Positions 57,227 through 64,000 of a stretch of DNA of 64,000 nt are shown in pieces. The notes below the pieces were generated by a model. That model was not told the DNA's origin, ran no database searches, and saw only the letters and a list, made by a program, of their open reading frames with translations. The stretch is from Ophiocordyceps camponoti-saundersi (nom. inval.) (lineage: Eukaryota > Ascomycota > Sordariomycetes > Hypocreales > Ophiocordycipitaceae): NCBI GenBank assembly GCA_003339415.1, contig PDHQ01000039.1, positions 124,001 to 188,000 on the forward strand, read 5' to 3'. Numbering within the stretch: position 1 is the first letter of the stretch; every line of letters begins with the position of its first letter. Both the position numbers and the translations under genes were made by a program.

Positions 57227-59191
57227 ATGTCGTCTCCGGAGAACATGGCCCTCGTCAGAGGAAATTCTCCATCGGGGAATGGTTCCCACGCTGAAGATTC
57301 AAACCCCCAAGTGCCTCCTCCCCGAGCATTGATCATGCTGATGCCACACGAACTCCGAAACATGATTTTGCAGGAACTCGACGTCCAAAGCTTGGCCAGG
57401 CTAGGCGTAACCTGCAAAGCCTACGCCAATCACGTCCTTCCCATCCTATACTCGAAAGACGCCATGCCCGACGCGAGAGACCCGAGTAAAGTCAACGACA
57501 AAGCTCTTCGATGGGCTTGCTTGGCCCCTGATTCTGGTATGGTCAGTGTAAACGTCATATCGAATGCCATCACCTATGGCGCAAACGTCGATGCAGTCTA
57601 TTACGGCAGATACTTCAAAGAGTTCGCAACGGCCCTCCATTTCGCCTCTGCCACCGGGAAAGCTGATATAGTGGATCTTTTGCTTTTGCTGAAGGCCGAT
57701 CATCGGAAGAGGGCTTCGGGTTTCAGATTCTTCCACTGGCTCGGCATCTGCGAGGACGCGCCTGGTAAGGACATAAAACTGTATGGTGAGCTTCTCTATG
57801 AAGACCTTCGCCATACTCATTGGTACCCGCTCCTATTGCCCTTGCTGCGAAGACAGAACGACGTCCTGAAGCAGATGGACCATCACGAAGTCGGCGGTTT
57901 CCTGGCCAAGTTCAAGAGACAGATGTGGGTGCGACAGAATTGTGGTTTGACCGTCTATCACGCCTTCGCCGTCATGAGCCGGGCAGAGTTTCAGGAAGAG
58001 ACGGTCAAGACGGTCAACGACAGCTTCTTCCAGCGTGAACTGGTCCTCATAGACTACATCACGCCCAAGACTGGCTTGAGTGCCTTGCATTTAACCCTCC
58101 TCTCGTCCAACTTTTGGATGCTGGACAAGCTTCTTGGAGCAGGGGCTGCGGTTAACATTGCTTCCGGCATAGGGAGGACACCGCTTGTGCAGGCCGTGAG
58201 GGAATACACCATGTCAAATGATGCTGACTATCAAGCCTTCTTGAAGCGGGCCATGGCACAACTCCTCAGGTTTGGCGCAGACATCAACTATCAGGTCGGT
58301 GCGCCCCTACACGAGACACCTTTGATCTGCGCCGTGGACATGGAAGACGTCGACAACGTGCGGAAGAACTGCATGTATGAGATGATCAAGTTTCTCTTGA
58401 CCTACAACGTCCGCATCAATCAGGTATCAACCGCAGGCCTTACCGCCCTTCACCATGTGGCCATGAACATCTTGGAGATGAAGGGCGACAGGAACCTGGA
58501 GGAGATCTTCGAGTACCTCATCCGCCACCGAGCCAACATCAACCTGCCCATGAATCACAATACTTCTCCGTCCAGCATTCTCGGATTGTTCTTGTCCAGA
58601 TATCCGGACGTCCCTCCCCGTATGTGGCCGAAGCTGACCAAATGGAAGGCCGAAATCCTTCCCCATGAAGTGGACGACATACTGGAATACTGGCTGCAGT
58701 ACAAACGGATGCGAGCTCCTCGTAGAGGCTACGACGTCTTTCAGTACGCCGAACACATGAGCGAAGATGCTGTCGGGAGGGCCTTTGCCCACAGCTTCGA
58801 ATATCCCAACAGGCATATCTTGACCAAACTACTCAAGGTCTGGGAAGGGCCGCCCAACGGATCGGAACTATTGGCCATTGCCATGGAGAAAGGAGACCGC
58901 TGGCTCATGGAAGCGGCCAAAGACTTCACTTTCGACCCCAACTACGTCACCAAAGAAGGAGACTCGTATTTGCACCTGGTCGTCAAGAAATATGAGGAAC
59001 ACGCATCCTACAAGGACGAATGGGCGGTTAAGGACGCCTATTTCTTCGTCACCAAGGGCACTTGCCCTTCTGTACGGGACAGAATGAATGCGACGGCTTT
59101 GCAGAGGCTCCAGAGACGGGGTGAGGATTTCGCTCCCAACCTTCAGGAGTATCTGTTCGAATGCTTGGAAAAGATGAAGAACAAACAGTAA
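57227..59191 (+). CDS. F-box and ankyrin-repeat protein
   Basis: Single exon, 654 aa from the ATG at 57227. An F-box-like motif lies near residues 35-75 (LMPHELRNMILQELDVQSLA, then RLGVTCKAYANHVLPILY). Ankyrin-type repeats follow through the middle: FATALHFASATGKADIVDLL, TGLSALHLTLLSSNFWMLDK, GRTPLVQAVREY, TPLICAVDMEDV and GLTALHHVAMNILEM. The C-terminal third keeps degenerate ankyrin signs (DSYLHLVVKKYEE). F-box proteins plug substrates into SCF ubiquitin ligases via Skp1, and ankyrins would bind the target. Neither partner is known here. Such genes are numerous and variable in filamentous fungi. An in-frame ATG at 57017 would add 70 residues that look like leader sequence. Confidence 0.85.
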   Translation: MSSPENMALVRGNSPSGNGSHAEDSNPQVPPPRALIMLMPHELRNMILQELDVQSLARLGVTCKAYANHVLPILYSKDAMPDARDPSKVNDKALRWACLAPDSGMVSVNVISNAITYGANVDAVYYGRYFKEFATALHFASATGKADIVDLLLLLKADHRKRASGFRFFHWLGICEDAPGKDIKLYGELLYEDLRHTHWYPLLLPLLRRQNDVLKQMDHHEVGGFLAKFKRQMWVRQNCGLTVYHAFAVMSRAEFQEETVKTVNDSFFQRELVLIDYITPKTGLSALHLTLLSSNFWMLDKLLGAGAAVNIASGIGRTPLVQAVREYTMSNDADYQAFLKRAMAQLLRFGADINYQVGAPLHETPLICAVDMEDVDNVRKNCMYEMIKFLLTYNVRINQVSTAGLTALHHVAMNILEMKGDRNLEEIFEYLIRHRANINLPMNHNTSPSSILGLFLSRYPDVPPRMWPKLTKWKAEILPHEVDDILEYWLQYKRMRAPRRGYDVFQYAEHMSEDAVGRAFAHSFEYPNRHILTKLLKVWEGPPNGSELLAIAMEKGDRWLMEAAKDFTFDPNYVTKEGDSYLHLVVKKYEEHASYKDEWAVKDAYFFVTKGTCPSVRDRMNATALQRLQRRGEDFAPNLQEYLFECLEKMKNKQ

Positions 59192-60121
59192 GCTTCAGCA
59201 TGGCCCCGTCTCCCTGGTTCCGTTGACCTTTTCGGGAGGGTTAACTGTCTTGATTGAGGGGGATGCGGGGAGGAGACTGGTCTGGAGAGAGTGAAGCAGT
59301 GCTGAACGGTGCCTTTACGTTGACCATCCTGGTGACCGGAGAGAGGCGAGATATATCATGGGGGAGAGTGCGGTGAATGAATGGGGATGGGAGAGAGAGA
59401 GAGAGAGGGAGGGAGAGAGAGACAAGGGAAGGGATAGGGGAGGGCACACGAAGATGAGGCCAGACGAGGGGGGGAGAGATGGAGAAGCGTCTGAGTGTAT
59501 GAGTCCAAGCCTCCCCACCCTTTCCCAGGAAGACGGCAAATGCGGACACGGACATGGACATGATTCGAGAGACGAGTGCATCACGGACAGCCTCACCAGC
59601 GGCTTCCCCCAAACGGACCAAATGGCACGTAACGAACCAGGTCTCTACGGGTAAGGTAGTACAGCAAGGATAGTCAGGTAGGCAAACCGTAGCAGCTCAT
59701 CAATAGAAACCACGAGCCATTAGCTATTAATATCTCCCAAAGGAACTCGGTGATTTGCCTCGTCTCGTTCCCAAGCTCAAAGGCAAGACGGGTACGTTAC
59801 ACGTAGATAGAAAACGGCGCTACACACAGCTCGAATACGACGCTGACCCCCATCATCGGCGGCCAGCTGCCCTCTTGAGGCTTCGTTATCGTCAGAGACT
59901 CTGGCAAGATTCCCCTTCGGGCCAAGGCGACGTTTCCCGCGTTCCAAGCCGATTTTGGCTGGTGCTGACCGGATGGAACGGAATAGACGGGGGTTTCGCT
60001 TGCGAGACATGGATGAAGCTCGCAGGTATAAGAATGGGGGCGCAAAGGCGAGCAGGAGAAGAGGGAATGGAGATGAGAGGGCTCTGATTCTATCCTCGCC
60101 TGTTTCGAATCGCAACTGGTC
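59192..60121. other. intergenic, F-box gene to secreted nuclease gene
   Basis: 930 bp with a GAGAGG-rich purine tract around 59385-59480. No gene is supported. It should hold the nuclease promoter. Confidence 0.45.
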
Positions 60122-61030
60122 ATGATGAAGTCGTTTATCACCGTCCTTGTCTTGTTCGTCACTCTAGCCTTGACGACGCCCTCTCCTCAGCCAACACCCG
60201 TAAGTAAATCTCCCTCCCTTATCCACGACGCAAAAAGGGACAACGAAGCACATCATCTCAAACCCCAACCAGCCCGGCATCCCCTCCGGTCCATCAGCCC
60301 GAAGCCTCCTGTCCAAACTCCGAGTCGCGCGTCGAGGATCCGGCACAGGCTACAGCCGAGCCAAGTTCCCACACTGGGAGACGGTCGACGACGGATGCAA
60401 CGTGCGGTAAGTTGAGATGGAGAGGAGGAAAAAGAAAAGAGGCGGAAATAACTGACTCCCTTGATCTTTGTCTTTCAACAGTACCGTCGTTCTTAAGCGT
60501 GATGGACGAGGCGTCGTCGTCGATGACGATTGTGTCGTGACTCGTGGTCGATGGACGAGCCCTTATGATGGCGAGACTGTGGATGACGCGGCGGATATCG
60601 ATATTGATCATCTGGTGCCGTTGAAGAATGCATGGGTTGTGAGTCTTTTTTTTTTCGTGTCTTGTTCTGTCGAAGATGACGATGACCCTTGCACAGAGAC
60701 TCTCTCTCTCTCTCTCTCTCATATGTCCTCTCCCTGTCCCTGTCTCTCCCAGCTTATCCATACTAACGAATGGAAAAGTCCGGCGCCTCCCACTGGGACG
60801 TAGACCGCCGAAGGAGCTTCGCCAACGACGTCGCCAGCCCGCAGCTCTGGGCCGTCACCGGCGCCGTCAACCGGGAAAAGAGCGACTCCTCGCCCGACGA
60901 GTGGCTTCCGCCCGTCGAGTCCTTCCGCTGCGCCTACGTCGAGAGCTGGGTCCGCGTCAAGAGCGCCTATCGCTTGTCTGTCACCGGGGAGGAGAAGGAG
61001 GCTATGTCGTCGGTGCTGGCGTCGTGCTGA
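60122..61030 (+). CDS. secreted DUF1524/HNH-type nuclease
   Basis: Predicted 206 aa in four exons: 60122-60199, 60273-60406, 60482-60638 and 60779-61030. The introns are 73, 75 and 140 nt; the last has a TACTAACG branch site and a CT repeat. Residues 1-20 are a signal peptide (SFITVLVLFVTLALTT). The DUF1524 hallmarks are all present: YSRAKFPHW, RWTSPYDG, DIDHLVPLKNAW with the catalytic-type His, and then, after splicing, SGASHW, FANDV, LWAVTGAVNREKSD and EWLPP. Four Cys in the mature part could make two disulfides, fitting an extracellular enzyme. The family covers GmrSD C-terminal domains and fungal and actinobacterial secreted nucleases. DNA or RNA as substrate is inferred, not shown. Confidence 0.88.
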
Positions 61031-61559
61031 CACTGCCTTGGACTGTTGTTGTGCTAGTAAAAAAAAAACACACTGATATCTAGGTGCCTAGGGATATAGA
61101 TATACATATATTTATACATATATAAGCTATGACTCTTGCATCTACTCGGCCTAAACATGGCACCTATGATGTCTTTGAGTCATTACATCTGAAGAGATGA
61201 GAGAGAGCTCGCACTTCTTCCCTTCTTTCGGATCGTTGAAGCAGCGGGAAAACAGGTCCGACCCGCTAGTCTAGCCACCATCTGAAAACCGATCTCTCTC
61301 CCGCCGTGGAACGCTGGCTCCGTGGCTCCGGCGTTGCTTATTTTGTTGTATTCGTCGATCCTGGTCACACCGAGTTTAGTAGGGGTGACTGTTTAACCAC
61401 GTTGGAGAGGAAAAAATTCGATTAAAACACCGAGAATAAAGGGTCCTCAGACTTGTGATGGCTTCAAAAAATGCGTTACAGCGCATCGGTGCTTATAAAC
61501 TGTTGCAGACGCGCATAGCTCTGGCACTTGAAAGTGGAGGCACATCCGGAAAGACGCTC
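61031..61559. other. intergenic 3' of the nuclease gene
   Basis: About 530 bp, AT-richer, with ATATACATATA-like sequence near 61095-61125. Nothing else is recognised. Confidence 0.4.
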
Positions 61560-61669
61560 AGATAATAGCCACTATAAGGGCGCTGTCGTGACTTGACAGT
61601 TTCTTCGAATCTTCAATCTCTGACCTCATGGCAGTAAAGTCAGAAACTTCACTCGGAGTCAATCCAGGA

Positions 61670-62085
61670 CCTCTCCTCCTCCTTTGCGTCCCCGACGACG
61701 TAGCATTGGCTAATGTCGAGATATCCGAATGATCTTGGCTTGTCCAGATAGCTTTTGCTCGTCGGTCAAGCTGCTCTCCTCTCTCCGAGTACGGCCTTTT
61801 TCTTTATCGCTACAGCGTATGAATGGTATCGGCCTGTTGTGGAGGTATTACCACTGGTAATACTCTTTGAGTTCCGATTCTGAACCGATCCACAACTCCT
61901 CCTCTGCGTCCCCGACGACGTAGCATTAGCCAAAGTTAAGAAATCCGAATTATCTTGGCTTAATCGGATAGCCGTTGCTTGCCGGCCTAGCTCTTCCCCC
62001 TTCTCCAAGTATCGCTTTCTTCTTTGTCTTTGAAGAGCATGCTGGTAAAGGCCTGTTCATGAAGTATCACCGTAAGTGATATTGA
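61670..62085 (-). repeat. two diverged tandem copies of a ~190-bp unit
   Basis: Copy 1 (about 61670-61860) and copy 2 (about 61890-62085) share GCGTCCCCGACGACGTAGCA and a matching series of shorter blocks (TATCCGAAT/AAATCCGAAT, CTTGGCTT, GGCCTGTT). On the minus strand both copies read similar peptides (LANATSSGTQRR preceded by SQD(N/H)SD). This indicates a duplicated, once-coding unit. Stops and frameshifts break both. Confidence 0.7.
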
Positions 62086-62155
62086 TATTAAGCTGTGAGT
62101 TATCTCAGCAGAGGCTAAGATTGATGCCATCTTGAGCCATGCTTTAGAAAGTAGG

Positions 62156-62509
62156 CTAGAAATAACCATATGTATGTATTGCGGTTTTAAGTTTTGGTAA
62201 CGGATGGTCGAAGCGAAAGAGTTGTTGAGAGAGAATTGTAGGGCAAGTATCGCGGCTACCCATGCTTGTCCATGACACTCTGCCGTGAAGAATCGCAGGG
62301 CTATCTCCGCTGCTTAGTTCCGTCGTTCCGAGAGTCCGTCCGTCTGTGAGCGCCAGGCCGTCGACATGAGGAGCTTCGAACCGAAAGCCGTCCATAGGTA
62401 ATATTTTCCAGAAAGCGGAAGTGAACTTGGGATCCCTATCGGAGATGATACGTGCTGGTAGATCCCAGTTGGCGTGAAGTAATTGCCGGTGTAGACACTT
62501 CCACGCCAA
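62156..62509 (-). pseudogene. broken LTR-retrotransposon integrase fragment
   Basis: The minus strand reads LLHANWDLPARIISDRDP then KFTSAFWK, the integrase-core signature of Ty3/gypsy-type polyproteins. The frame shifts after about 62400. A second frame then continues the typical integrase sequence (a degenerate version of the TAYHPQTDGQ block, then ALRFF), with an in-frame stop shortly after. Only about 340 bp survive; no LTRs, protease or reverse transcriptase were seen nearby. It is an old, inactive relic of a fungal retrotransposon. Confidence 0.75.
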
Positions 62510-62510
62510 T

Positions 62511-63989
62511 TGCCATTGTATGTATGTACGTGGCTTCTTACAGGTGGTGATAGTGATAGTAGTAGTGATAATGTTAATAAGTGTTAGTACGGCCTTGTTG
62601 CGTACGTGTGTGCGTTATTGAGGGTTAAAGGTGGTGTTCTTGATGTTGCTTTATCCGGCTTCTCGCCTTGTACGGATTTGAATGAGATTTGTCGTTCAAA
62701 CCGCCCCAGTAGGTGACCACCACTTCCCAAACGCGTCTGCCGGGACGAGACCCGACAACTCAGTGAACAGTTGTTTTACGGTTGGGTCTGTTGGAACCGC
62801 GAGGGGGCCTTGATCTTTTTCGGTGCCATCTTGGCCACCAAACTCCGGGTTATGTCTGGACAAATGCAGGCCGTCGCCATCCCGGGACCAGATTCGACGG
62901 CGATGACGAATCCGCGAAGATGGTTCGTTTCAATTTTCGAATAGGCCTTTTCTTCGGAAAGCGAGGAAATAAGGCAATCGAGAAGAGGCGTTTTCAGGTA
63001 TGAGAGTTTGTTCTGCCTGGGGAAAGAGGTAAAACCCCCCAGCAACAAAGGCGACAAGGATGCAGCACGGTGCTCTCCGCGTCGAGAAGAACCAATTCGA
63101 CGCTTGAGATGGTGTGTTATCTGAGCAATGCTTAATCGCACAAGGGCCGAGGTCAACTGCATCGTCCGAATCCTCGCTCAAGACGAAGCTGATAATTCGT
63201 CTCGGTGGCAGCAACCCATTTGCCGTGCAAGACCGGGCTTTTTCGGTGGCTTCCTACACAAACGTATGTAGATCCGGGAAGTTGACCGCCTGGCGTTCCA
63301 GCCGGCTCTTAGCATCTTGCCGTCATTTTCGGAGAATAGGGTTACACTAAGGATTCGGGAGCATCATCTTCTCGAACTTACCATGCAAAGCATAATTCAA
63401 CATCTGTTATGAGACCGGCCTCTTGCAGGGCTCGGTCAGGCATATCCTATACGTATGTATGTATGTTAGATAGACAGGTCGATATCCCTTGGAGCGCCTC
63501 CGTAAGAGACGTCAAGTCGGTCTTGGACCTTTCATCCCTCGGCTCGCGTTTGCGAGACTCTCTTTCTTTAGATGTAACGATGGGAAGCATTAAGAATGTA
63601 TCCTCTTGATGCTGCCATCTTATGTATGTACAGAAGTTCATAGATGCTTACATACACGTTCATCACGCCTTCTAGAAGCACTCAAGATAGGGCTGAGCCC
63701 TCGGTGGATTGATATTGATAAGGCTCAAACCATCGTGTGATCGACGCCTCTCCCGAAGTTTCCCCGCTCAACTACCCCCGAGTCCCCGTTTCAACTCTCT
63801 CTTCATCCCTCTCTCCTCCCCCTCCCGGCTCTCCAGTCTCGTTTCCCTCATCAGGAGAGGGGTTTTTCTCGACATTCTATTTCTACCTTCCCTTCAACAA
63901 CAAGCTTCCGTTTCTACGACTCCCATCATCAAGATCAACTGCTGTGTCTCAGACGCATAACTTGTAAGTCGATCAAGTCAACTTAAGCT
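62511..63989. other. gene-poor right end
   Basis: About 1.5 kb. Open frames on both strands overlap and resemble nothing known. From 63760 a C/T-rich stretch looks like the 5' leader of a plus-strand gene, and an ATG occurs at 63990, too close to the edge to test. Confidence 0.4.
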
Positions 63990-64000
63990 ATGGCATCTCT

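Noticed and set aside
62776..63214. Overlapping frames of 60-130 codons near the right end
   Set aside because: No recognisable motif, frames overlap on both strands, and no splice logic.
1..64000. Secondary-metabolite cluster
   Set aside because: One P450 and one transporter lie 36 kb apart; no synthase, terpene cyclase or pathway regulator was seen.
1..64000. CRISPR arrays, rRNA or prokaryotic operons
   Set aside because: No regularly spaced repeats or rRNA sequence; genes are spliced and monocistronic.

Overview
The window is nuclear DNA of a filamentous ascomycete, most likely a Sordariomycete and possibly Hypocreales (inference from gene content; no marker here fixes the species). The grounds are: about 24 protein genes on both strands; short introns of about 46-140 nt with GT(A/G)AGT-type donors, CTAAC/CTGAC-like branch sites and AG acceptors; fungal families such as Swi1, a Nup42-type CCCH nucleoporin, Cwh43, Img2/mL49 and DUF6594; and intergenic DNA rich in microsatellites. 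Exon structures were built by hand. Where introns are given, the joined reading frame is open and its length is a multiple of three. Junctions may be off by a base or two. Layout, left to right: a Cue3/ASCC2-like ribosome-quality-control gene (-) head-to-head with ribosomal protein uS10/RPS20 (+); Nup42-like nucleoporin (-); a lone cytochrome P450 (-); CWH43 GPI-lipid remodelling (-) head-to-head with UTP6 of the SSU processome (+); a 3.2 kb stretch with no recognisable gene leading into SWI1 (+); mitoribosomal mL49 (-) head-to-head with eIF3e (+); APC1 (-) head-to-head with VPS41 (+); a small predicted GPI-anchored secreted protein (-); an intron-containing tRNA-Ala(AGC) (+); a DUF6594 membrane protein (-) head-to-head with mitochondrial GatB/PET112 (+); a LEA-like predicted mitochondrial protein (+); a Gpr1/Fun34/YaaH acetate-type transporter (-) head-to-head with a J-domain membrane protein (+); an unnamed polytopic membrane protein (-) head-to-head with a methylglutaconyl-CoA hydratase-like enzyme (+); a Ubp2-type deubiquitinase (-) head-to-head with an F-box/ankyrin protein (+); and a secreted DUF1524/HNH-type nuclease (+). 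The last 3 kb is gene-poor and holds a broken LTR-retrotransposon integrase fragment beside a diverged tandem repeat. Most of the window is housekeeping: translation and ribosome assembly (uS10, Utp6, eIF3e, Cue3-like, mL49, GatB, tRNA-Ala), protein turnover and cell cycle (APC1, Ubp2, F-box), trafficking and cell surface (Vps41, Cwh43) and chromatin (Swi1). No operon-like logic or biosynthetic cluster is visible. A striking layout feature is the run of head-to-head pairs sharing one promoter interval. The accessory-looking genes are the P450, the GPI protein, DUF6594, the unnamed membrane protein, F-box/ankyrin and the secreted nuclease. I found no CRISPR array, rRNA or intact transposon. I also found no convincing new multi-gene system. 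The best leads are the unnamed membrane protein, the secreted nuclease, the tRNA intron, a candidate GC-AG intron in UTP6, a 27-nt microexon in VPS41, and the repeat and relic region at 61.5-62.5 kb.
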